Assembly (NCBI GenBank): GCA_029986195.1
Contig: DALTYF010000090.1
Coordinates: 1-5,099, forward strand
DNA: 5,099 nt
Direction: 5' to 3'
Source: Methanocorpusculum sp.
Lineage (GTDB): Archaea > Halobacteriota > Methanomicrobia > Methanomicrobiales > Methanocorpusculaceae
Shown piece by piece: positions 1 to 5,099 of the stretch (positions within the stretch are counted from its first letter, which is position 1; each line of letters opens with the position of its first letter). Position numbers and translations under genes: made by a program. The notes under the pieces were generated by a model, which was not told the origin of the DNA, made no database searches, and saw only the letters and a list, made by a program, of their open reading frames with translations.

Positions 1-9
1 TCCTCACAC

Positions 10-1419
10 ATGTGCGGTATCGCAGGCATCGTCGCAAACTTCGAGGTTTCGGGTTCATTGTACTGGGCGCTGTATGCACTTCAGCACCGCGTGCAGGAAA
101 GCGGGGGAATTTCCACATACGACAACGGAACAGTCCACAAATACAAAGGATACGGTCTGGTCTCCGAGATATTCACAAACGACATTTTGCAAAGCCTCTC
201 CGGGAAAACGGGACTCGGCCATGTCCGGTATCCAACCACCGGCGGATCGAAACCGGAGAATATTCAGCCGTTCAACTTCCTGTTTCGCGGTCACTCCCTC
301 TCCATTGTCCATAATGGAAATCTGGTCAACACCGACGAGCTGCGCTACGAGTATGAAGGCCGTGGCCATATCTTTTCCACCACCTCCGACACCGAGGTGA
401 TCGCCGCAATTCTCGCAAACGAGATCATTCACGGTCACACCGTCGGCGAAGCCATCAGCTTCTGCATGCGGAGTATTCGCGGATCGTATGCGGTCATCTT
501 CATGCTGGACGGGGTATTGTATGCATTCCGCGATCCGCTCGGCATCAAACCGCTCTGTCTCGGGGAGTTTGAAGACGGCGGGCACATTGTCGCATCCGAA
601 AGTGTGGCTCTTGACGCGGTCGGTGCAAAACTTCTCCGCGATGTTGCTCCGGGAGAAAGCATCTGCCTCAAAGCAGACAATGTGTACCCGCGGCAGATCA
701 TGACGGCAAAGTCTCCCGCCCACTGTGTGTTTGAGTACATCTACTTTGCCCGCGCCGACTCGGTGATCGACGGCATCTCAGTGTATGATGTCCGTCAGAA
801 GACCGGTTCACTTCTCGCCGGGGAGTCTCCTGCCGTTGCTGACATCGTTTCACCGGTTCCGGACTCCGGCACTGCCGCTGCCACCGGCTATGCGGCGGCA
901 TCGGGTATCCCGTTCCGGGAGGCACTGATCAAGAACCGCTACACCGGCCGCACCTTTATCATGCCGACACAGGCAAAACGGGAGATGGCTGTCCGGATGA
1001 AACTGAATCCGGTCCGCGGTCATATCACCGGAAAATCCGTTGTCCTGGTAGACGACAGCATTGTCCGGGGCACGACCTCGCGCCGCATCATCGCACTGGT
1101 TCGCGAGTTCGGCGCAAAAGAGGTGCATCTCCGTGTAGCATCCTCGCCAATTATTGCGCCCTGCTATCTGGGCACCGACTTCCCGACGCGTGAGGAACTG
1201 ATCTCCCACCACAAATCTGTCGGTGAAGTCCGGGAAGCAATCGAGGCAACAAGTCTTGCCCATATCTCCCTGGAAGGGCTGGTCGGGGCCATCGGCATTC
1301 CGTGCAGTCATCTCTGTACCGGATGCCTGACAGGAAAATATCCGGTTGCAATCGACGGCGAAGAAGAGGATTCTCACGGCATTGAGATGATCGATCCGTA
1401 CAAAAATCCCGACCTGTAA
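10..1419 (+). CDS. purF: Amidophosphoribosyltransferase (glutamine PRPP amidotransferase)
   Basis: Catalyses the first committed step of de novo purine synthesis in the cytoplasm: PRPP plus glutamine gives 5-phosphoribosylamine, glutamate and pyrophosphate. The protein opens with MCGIAGIV, so Cys2 becomes the N-terminal nucleophile after Met removal, with no propeptide; this fixes the start. The class II glutaminase domain spans about 2-235, with GHVRYPTTG (70-78), HNGN (101-104) and TSDTE (125-129). The phosphoribosyltransferase domain follows, with the loop RTFIMPTQ (314-321) and PRPP motif VVLVDDSIVRGTT (344-356). Cys239, Cys385 and the C436-TG-C439 pair match the ligands of the oxygen-labile [4Fe-4S] cluster in Bacillus-type enzymes. 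The 469-residue length is normal. Oddity: the usual HRGQE near residue 27 reads HRVQE here. Only nine bases precede the start, so its ribosome binding site and promoter cannot be judged. It appears to be the last gene of its transcript. Confidence 0.97.
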   Translation: MCGIAGIVANFEVSGSLYWALYALQHRVQESGGISTYDNGTVHKYKGYGLVSEIFTNDILQSLSGKTGLGHVRYPTTGGSKPENIQPFNFLFRGHSLSIVHNGNLVNTDELRYEYEGRGHIFSTTSDTEVIAAILANEIIHGHTVGEAISFCMRSIRGSYAVIFMLDGVLYAFRDPLGIKPLCLGEFEDGGHIVASESVALDAVGAKLLRDVAPGESICLKADNVYPRQIMTAKSPAHCVFEYIYFARADSVIDGISVYDVRQKTGSLLAGESPAVADIVSPVPDSGTAAATGYAAASGIPFREALIKNRYTGRTFIMPTQAKREMAVRMKLNPVRGHITGKSVVLVDDSIVRGTTSRRIIALVREFGAKEVHLRVASSPIIAPCYLGTDFPTREELISHHKSVGEVREAIEATSLAHISLEGLVGAIGIPCSHLCTGCLTGKYPVAIDGEEEDSHGIEMIDPYKNPDL

Positions 1420-1490
1420 CTTTTTTTACCGATACTGTTTCCGATGCCGGCAGAACGATTCTGAACGGCAGGGTAGTGTCAGGTATTTTT
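1420..1490 (+). terminator. Probable purF transcription terminator region
   Basis: A run of seven T (1421-1427) starts two bases after the purF stop codon, a typical archaeal oligo-T termination signal. It is followed by a strong stem-loop. TGCCG (1445-1449) pairs with CGGCA (1466-1470), and inside it CAGAA (1451-1455) pairs with TTCTG (1459-1463) around the three-base loop CGA. A further T5 lies at 1486-1490. The stem-loop could instead be a 3'-end stabiliser. The pairing is read directly; the function is inferred. Confidence 0.55.
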
Positions 1491-1784
1491 AAAAAATCTC
1501 AAAACATCTAAAAAGGAAAATTGGGGGGTTTTGAGAGTGGTACGTGTGTGTCATTAACCGTTTTGGGGGTGGATATTGTATTGGGGCAGACCCGCAAACT
1601 CCCGCACGTTGGCTGGTGTGTAGGTGTGTGTTGTGTCATTCGTTTCCGGACTTCTGTGGTGTGGTGTATCCGGTTGAACGGTGACTGCATGGAATCATGT
1701 ACGTTTTTTTCTTGCGTTTGTTCCACAGGTCTGTCTGCATCCGGCGCTGTTGGCACCGGCTGCTACAATGATTTGTAGTTATTG
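1491..1784. other. Gene-poor, strongly G+T-biased intergenic stretch
   Basis: No recognisable protein gene is present. The + strand is strikingly G+T rich: 47 of 60 bases in 1521-1580 and 26 of 30 in 1611-1640 are G or T, with GT-repeat patches near 1615-1637 and 1656-1668. A TATA-like tract (about 1485-1494) lies upstream and a T7 tract (1704-1710) downstream, so a short non-coding transcript of roughly 200 bases is conceivable. Two unrecognised open frames exist. One is on the + strand (1521-1778, TTG start, Cys-rich). The other is on the - strand (1756 to 1508, GTG start, 82 codons, rich in Thr, Pro and His). Neither shows a known domain or clear coding character, so neither is called as a gene. 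Confidence 0.4.
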
Positions 1785-1796
1785 TATTTAAATTTA
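1785..1796 (+). promoter_or_regulatory. TATA box for the HTH-PAS sensor gene
   Basis: TATTTAAATTTA is a good archaeal TATA element. It would place transcription start near 1812-1822, giving a leader of about 60-70 bases before the start codon at 1882. Its core ATTTAAAT (1786-1793) is a perfect palindrome, so it could also bind TBP in the opposite direction. Position and composition are seen; activity is inferred. Confidence 0.55.
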
Positions 1797-1814
1797 TTCA
1801 TCATTGCACGGCAT

Positions 1815-1843
1815 TGATGTCAGGCATCATGGCTGTGCCATGA
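1815..1843 (+). repeat. Overlapping inverted repeats at the predicted transcription start
   Basis: Two inverted repeats share bases. TGATG (1815-1819) and CATCA (1825-1829) are separated by five bases. TCATGGC (1827-1833) and GCCATGA (1837-1843) are a perfect 7-bp pair around TGT. They lie 20-50 bases downstream of the TATA box, at or just after the expected start of transcription. They could be an operator, perhaps for the winged-helix protein encoded immediately downstream, or a leader RNA hairpin. The repeats are certain; the role is inferred. Confidence 0.5.
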
Positions 1844-1870
1844 AGAAAGCATTATAGTCATCGAAGGCCA

Positions 1871-1882
1871 ATGAATGAGTAA
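1871..1882 (+). promoter_or_regulatory. Three-codon leader mini-ORF overlapping the next start codon
   Basis: ATG AAT GAG TAA begins 11 bases upstream of the sensor start. Its stop shares one base with that start (TAATG). The only Shine-Dalgarno-like bases, GAAGGCC (1863-1869), lie about 12 bases before the main ATG and almost abut the mini-ORF ATG. The sequence looks like a duplicated start: ATGAATGAG (1871-1879) and ATGAACGAG (1882-1890). It may tune translation of the sensor or be chance. Confidence 0.25.
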
Positions 1883-4050
1883 TGAACGAGTCGGCAGGCG
1901 ATTTTTCCGATATTCTCTCTCTTCTCAGGGACAATCCCCGCGGAATGTCAGTCACGGAGATCGCAGAGGCCGCTCATCTGAACCGCAACACCATCGCACG
2001 TTACATGGACACGCTTCTGGTCTCCGGGCAGGTGGAGATGCGAACGTTTGGCAAAGCAAAAGTTTTCTTCATCTCCAAACGCGTTCCGGTCTCTGCAATG
2101 CTGAATCTCTCCTCGGAGATGGTGCTGCTGGTTGACGGGGATCTTCGCGTCATTCAGGTAAATGAGGCGCTGCTCTCCTTTTTGTCCGTAACCTCCGACG
2201 AGATTACCGGCTCTCTCATCTATGAAGGTCCGGCAAAACCGCTCTGCAGTGACATGCTCACGGACCAGATCCGCCATGCCATTCACGGAGAGACCGTCCG
2301 CGGCGAACTGCGGATCTTCCGGAATAATCAGGAGTATTATCTGGATCAGAAGATCTATCCGATGGTTCTCGCCGACGGAAAACCGGGCGTCACCGTCGTC
2401 CTCGATGACATCACCGAACATGTCCGTGCCGAGGCGGCGCTGGAACAGAGTGAAGCAATGTTTCGCAGGCTCGTTGAAACGGTGCAGGACTGTATCTGGT
2501 CAGTGGATGAACATGCGATCATCCGCTATATCAGTCCGCAGATTACTACCATCTGCGGCTACTCCCCCGACGAGATGATCGGCAGACGGTTCTCCGATTT
2601 CATGCCGTCCGGTGCCGGCGTACGATTTTCCTGGGAACTCACCGCCGAAATATCCCGTGAGAGCGGATTCACGCTGCTTGAGTTTCCGTTTGTCTGCAAA
2701 GACGGGACCCGCATCTACTGTGAGCTCTCCGGAACACCGGTGGTCCTTGACGAGGAGTCAAACATGTTCCTCGGGTATAATGGGGCTCTGCGCAACGTCA
2801 CGGATCGCCGGAATGCCGAGCAGGGCGTCAAGCGGTGGAAGCTGTTCCTTGACGGTGTCATGGATAACATTCCGGGCATCATCATCGTAACCGATGTGAA
2901 AACAAATGCCATCGTCTACTCCAACCTTGCGGCAGAACAGTTTCTGCACATGAGCCGATCCGAGATCCGGAGTCTTCCCTCCTCCAAACTTCTCTCCCGT
3001 CTTGGTTCCGGCCATCTGATCGATGCCCACGATCAGGTGAAGGCATTCCGTAAACCGGTCAACGTCCCCGAGGATCGCGTCGAGGTGGACGGGACGGTTC
3101 ATTACATCTCCGCACGCGTGCTGCCGATGGTTCTTTCCGCGGACCGCGAGTATCTGCTGACGATGACAACCGACATCTCCGATGAAGTCGCAGATCGGAA
3201 CCGTCAGCTGCTGACGCGGGAACTTGCGTTTGTGCTGGAAGGTATTTCCAGCACCCAGGAAATATGGGGGCCGGCAATGGAGATGCTGCCGAACATCAGC
3301 GGCTTTGAAGCGGTTGCCGTGTATCAGCGGAGTATTTTTGACGACTATGTTCTGTTCATGTCCCGGAAAGGACGGTTTGCTCCGGCCATTCCCCGCGACT
3401 CGATTGTGGACCGTATTATCCGCAAAGGCGAACCGGCAATCTTTGACAGGTACCGGATGGGACTGTTCCTGGAAGGAACCCTCTCCACCATGGACAATGC
3501 CGCGTCCCTTGTTCTCATGCCGATTGTTCACGAGAGCAGGACAGTTGCCTGTATTGTTCTTGGTTCGACCGCGCCGCAACTGCCGGATACAGTGCTTCGC
3601 GGCATCCTGATGTCAACGGCATTCCAGATCAGTACGGTTGCCTCACGCTGTCTGTTACAGGAGAAACTCCAGCGGGAACGCGATCGTACCCGGAGTTATC
3701 TGGATCTCGCGGGCGTTATGCTGGTTGTTGTTGGTCGTGACGGGGTAATTGAGATGATCAACCGGTACGGCGCAAAGCTTCTCGGATACACCGAGACCGA
3801 TCTGATCGGCAGAAACTGGTTTGAGATGATTGTCCCGGAAGCAGTGCGGGAAGACCGGCTTGTGGCGTTTGAACAGATGGCGTCCGGAATGCTGAATGTC
3901 GAGGGTCGGGTGTATCACGGCCCGGTACGTTGCAGTGACGGCACGGAAAAATCCATCCGGTGGCGCAACTCCCTTCTCCGGGAAGAGTGCGGAAGTGTTG
4001 CCGGTGTGGTCTCTTCCGGAGAAATCATCCCGGAAGAGGAAAACCGCTGA
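1882..4050 (+). CDS. Winged-helix, multi-PAS/GAF-like one-component sensor-regulator, no kinase
   Basis: A soluble 722-residue protein with no signal peptide or membrane segment. Residues 8-66 form a winged helix-turn-helix: VTEIAEAAH (24-32), recognition helix NRNTIARYMDTLLVSG (34-49), then a wing ending KVFFISK. PAS 1 spans about 75-183 and ends in DDITEH. PAS 2 spans about 192-312 (CIWSVDE, TTICGYSPDEMIGRRF, NVTDRRNAE). PAS 3 spans about 320-440 and ends in TTDIS. A GAF-like region spans about 446-595, followed by a charged linker. The last PAS spans about 606-714 (LLGYTETDLIGRNWFEM). The protein ends GEIIPEEENR, where such PAS domains usually read GEDITE before a kinase. No histidine kinase, receiver or GGDEF domain follows. 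HTH-PAS proteins of this design are common in Methanomicrobiales; ligand and targets are unknown. I infer sensing by PAS/GAF and output through DNA binding, though phosphotransfer partners cannot be excluded. The start at 1882 is the first possible one after an in-frame TGA at 1876-1878. Confidence 0.93.
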   Translation: MNESAGDFSDILSLLRDNPRGMSVTEIAEAAHLNRNTIARYMDTLLVSGQVEMRTFGKAKVFFISKRVPVSAMLNLSSEMVLLVDGDLRVIQVNEALLSFLSVTSDEITGSLIYEGPAKPLCSDMLTDQIRHAIHGETVRGELRIFRNNQEYYLDQKIYPMVLADGKPGVTVVLDDITEHVRAEAALEQSEAMFRRLVETVQDCIWSVDEHAIIRYISPQITTICGYSPDEMIGRRFSDFMPSGAGVRFSWELTAEISRESGFTLLEFPFVCKDGTRIYCELSGTPVVLDEESNMFLGYNGALRNVTDRRNAEQGVKRWKLFLDGVMDNIPGIIIVTDVKTNAIVYSNLAAEQFLHMSRSEIRSLPSSKLLSRLGSGHLIDAHDQVKAFRKPVNVPEDRVEVDGTVHYISARVLPMVLSADREYLLTMTTDISDEVADRNRQLLTRELAFVLEGISSTQEIWGPAMEMLPNISGFEAVAVYQRSIFDDYVLFMSRKGRFAPAIPRDSIVDRIIRKGEPAIFDRYRMGLFLEGTLSTMDNAASLVLMPIVHESRTVACIVLGSTAPQLPDTVLRGILMSTAFQISTVASRCLLQEKLQRERDRTRSYLDLAGVMLVVVGRDGVIEMINRYGAKLLGYTETDLIGRNWFEMIVPEAVREDRLVAFEQMASGMLNVEGRVYHGPVRCSDGTEKSIRWRNSLLREECGSVAGVVSSGEIIPEEENR

Positions 4051-4062
4051 CGGTATTTTGGA

Positions 4063-4115
4063 ACTGTACCAAAAAAAAGTACGGTCATGCGTGAATTTCC
4101 CAACGTTTTTTTTTT
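4063..4115 (+). terminator. Probable terminator of the sensor gene
   Basis: ACTGTAC (4063-4069) pairs with GTACGGT (4079-4085), a 7-bp stem with one G-U pair and an A-rich loop. Twenty bases later comes an uninterrupted T10 tract (4106-4115), the longest T run in the window and a strong archaeal termination signal. It begins 12 bases after the stop codon. Confidence 0.65.
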
Positions 4116-4284
4116 GTTTCCGCCGGGTGCAGTTTGTCCTCTCTAATTTCTGTACTGGGTGTAACGATTTTCCGGTAATCTGTATCGTGTCATGCATTCC
4201 CGGATGATCTGTAATCGGGGCATAGAGTGAGTTTATTTTTACAAAAAACGGGATTGCTTTCAAACAGTCTCATGAATCAAAACA
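4116..4284. other. Intergenic stretch without a recognisable gene
   Basis: I see no gene here. One imperfect inverted repeat, CCCGGAT (4199-4205) with ATCGGGG (4214-4220), has six pairs of seven. It is followed by a T-rich patch (4231-4240), which could be a second weak terminator. Open frames crossing this stretch are short and resemble no known family. Confidence 0.5.
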
Positions 4285-4309
4285 TTTTTAATAGAATATT
4301 GGTAATATA
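4285..4309 (+). promoter_or_regulatory. AT-rich promoter region of the Cache lipoprotein gene
   Basis: Two TATA-like elements are visible: TTTTTAATA (4285-4293), preceded by an A-rich BRE-like stretch, and TAATATA (4303-4309). The first predicts transcription start near 4312-4318, the second near 4330. Between and overlapping them is a perfect inverted repeat, ATATT-GGT-AATAT (4296-4308). It could be an operator, but such AT repeats also arise by chance. Confidence 0.45.
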
Positions 4310-4373
4310 CAGTCATAGTAGTAAGATACGTTATGATCAAGAGCGACGTACATCGAAATAATGAACCCTGTAG

Positions 4374-5003
4374 GTGTGGGAGAAAAAGAATCCTCGTGGC
4401 ACTCTGGTGCTGATGATAACCTTTGCCATCATCTTTTCCTCAGGGTGTCTCAATCCGGAGAGTCCGGACATCCCTGAAACAGAAATGGTAGATCTGCCCG
4501 ATGATCTCAATGCGGCTATCCTTGACTTTTCGCATGATGTATCCGATCTGGACCGTGTCATTTCCATAGATCTCTACAATCTTGCGGAAGAGTTCAGTGG
4601 TGCAGAGACCGATGCGGACAGGGAAAACATTGCCCTGAACTATTATGCAAAGAATCCGTGGATGAGCAATTTTGTCTATTACAATGCGGTAAACGACAAA
4701 TTCATTGGTGTGCCCGTCACGATAGCCGAAGAAAATAGAAACTTTTTACCGACTCCGACCGAGTCGATGTTTCAGTCATCCGGCGGAACCATACATTACA
4801 GCGCAGTGTTCAATCCCGACAAAGGATATCAGGAACTCGATGCAGCCGCAGTTCATGACGGGAACGGAACCTACATCGGATACTTCATCATCCTCTACGA
4901 TTTCTACGCCATACTGAACCAGCACCCGATGATGATACACAAAGAGAAATCATACGCTGACTATATCCTCTTTGTTGTCGATGAATTTGACGTGGAAAAG
5001 TAG
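4374..5003 (+). CDS. Putative exported Cache-domain sensor lipoprotein, apparently cut short by a frameshift
   Basis: The 209 codons start with a signal peptide: basic KK...R (4-8), hydrophobic core TLVLMITFAIIF (10-21) and a lipobox-like SSGC (22-25), so Cys25 may be lipidated and anchor the protein outside the membrane. Residues 45-72 are predicted helical. NPWMSNFVYYNAVNDKFIGV (94-113), GTIHYSAVFN (138-147) and DGNGTYIGYFIILYDFYAIL (162-181) follow the pattern of a membrane-distal double-Cache (PDC) subdomain. DYILFVVDE (196-204) is how the second subdomain normally opens, yet the frame stops five codons later. The continuation is in the -1 frame (see 4991-5099). The GTG start is the first option after an in-frame TAG (4371-4373) and has no clear ribosome binding site. 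Met14 (4413) is an alternative but loses the basic segment. No kinase or other output domain is visible. The family call is by pattern only; the ligand is unknown. Confidence 0.72.
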   Translation: MWEKKNPRGTLVLMITFAIIFSSGCLNPESPDIPETEMVDLPDDLNAAILDFSHDVSDLDRVISIDLYNLAEEFSGAETDADRENIALNYYAKNPWMSNFVYYNAVNDKFIGVPVTIAEENRNFLPTPTESMFQSSGGTIHYSAVFNPDKGYQELDAAAVHDGNGTYIGYFIILYDFYAILNQHPMMIHKEKSYADYILFVVDEFDVEK

Positions 5004-5099
5004 TGTACGCATCAAAATCCGAGGCAACGGGCGTCAGAGTCTCCAAAAAATCTCCGTATTATGACGATCAGGTACTCATTCTCCCCGAGACTGACAAAT
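4991..5099 (+). pseudogene. Continuation of the Cache gene in the -1 frame, running off the window
   Basis: This frame is open for 36 codons to the window edge, after a TGA at 4988-4990. It begins RGKVVYASKSEATGVRV and goes on with SPYYDDQVLILPE. Joined to the preceding VVDEF it gives a typical Cache second-subdomain opening (VVDE, then GKVVYAS and a Gly a few residues later). This suggests one ancestral gene with a single-base deletion between about 4988 and 5003. It may instead be a sequencing error or recoding. A separate gene starting at GTG 5003, overlapping the TAG by one base, is possible but fits less well. The gene's end lies outside the window. Confidence 0.55.

Noticed and set aside
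55..723. Long - strand open frame (222 codons) inside purF
   Set aside because: Antisense shadow of a strongly conserved enzyme gene.
1523..1586. Possible G-quadruplex from runs of G at 1523-1528, 1565-1569 and 1583-1586
   Set aside because: Only three long runs, and one loop is far longer than canonical quadruplex loops.
1521..1778. + strand open frame of 85 codons, TTG start, rich in Cys, Val and Gly
   Set aside because: Its composition simply reflects the G+T bias of the DNA. It has no recognisable domain, signal or family resemblance, despite an AAGGA a few bases upstream.
1875..2135. Alternative ATG at 1875 in another frame
   Set aside because: The product is unrelated to any domain and overlaps the HTH-PAS gene, whose start at 1882 is well supported.
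2758..3579. Long - strand open frame (273 codons)
   Set aside because: Fully antisense to the sensor gene, with no recognisable protein features. The + frame carries clear HTH and PAS domains.
3655..4263. - strand open frame (202 codons) covering the end of the sensor gene and the gap after it
   Set aside because: Mostly antisense to the last PAS domain. The part in the gap crosses the probable terminator and resembles no family.
4051..4263. Possible degraded histidine kinase after the last PAS domain
   Set aside because: No frame after the stop shows H-box, N-box or G-box character. A terminator follows immediately, so the sensor gene appears naturally complete.
5012..5099. - strand frame at the window end that could be the C-terminus of a convergent gene
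   Set aside because: It would end in a short open stretch with no recognisable motif. The + strand reading continues the Cache pattern much better, though sequence beyond the window is needed to be certain.

Overview
The window looks like a chromosomal segment of a methanogenic archaeon, most likely from the Methanomicrobiales. Methanocorpusculum or a close relative is possible, but this rests on protein style and not on a search. The clues are an archaeal-type [4Fe-4S] PurF without a propeptide, a winged-helix plus multi-PAS sensor of the kind common in that order, AT-rich TATA-type promoters and oligo-T termination signals. All three genes lie on the + strand and appear to be separate transcription units. 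I see no mobile element, CRISPR array, tRNA or rRNA.

Region by region: (1) 10-1419 is a complete purF, the amidophosphoribosyltransferase that starts purine synthesis. It is followed by a T7 tract and a strong stem-loop. (2) 1420-1881 has no recognisable gene. It holds a strongly G+T-biased island, a TATA box at about 1785-1796, two overlapping inverted repeats at 1815-1843, and a three-codon mini-ORF whose stop overlaps the next start codon. (3) 1882-4050 encodes a 722-residue soluble sensor with an N-terminal winged helix-turn-helix, three PAS domains, a GAF-like domain and a last PAS domain. It has no kinase or other output domain, so it is probably a one-component regulator. A stem-loop and a T10 tract follow. 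(4) 4051-4373 is non-coding and ends in an AT-rich promoter region. (5) 4374-5003 encodes a probable exported lipoprotein whose fold looks like the membrane-distal half of a double-Cache ligand-binding domain.

The most notable observation is at the 3' end. The Cache reading frame stops at 5003, exactly where the second Cache subdomain should begin. The -1 frame is open from 4991 to the window edge and continues the family pattern (GKVVYAS and onward). The gene therefore appears to be frameshifted and to run out of the window.

PurF is housekeeping and has no evident link to its neighbours. The PAS regulator and the Cache lipoprotein are both sensory, one cytoplasmic and one outside the membrane. 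They have separate promoters, and the sequence does not show that they act together.
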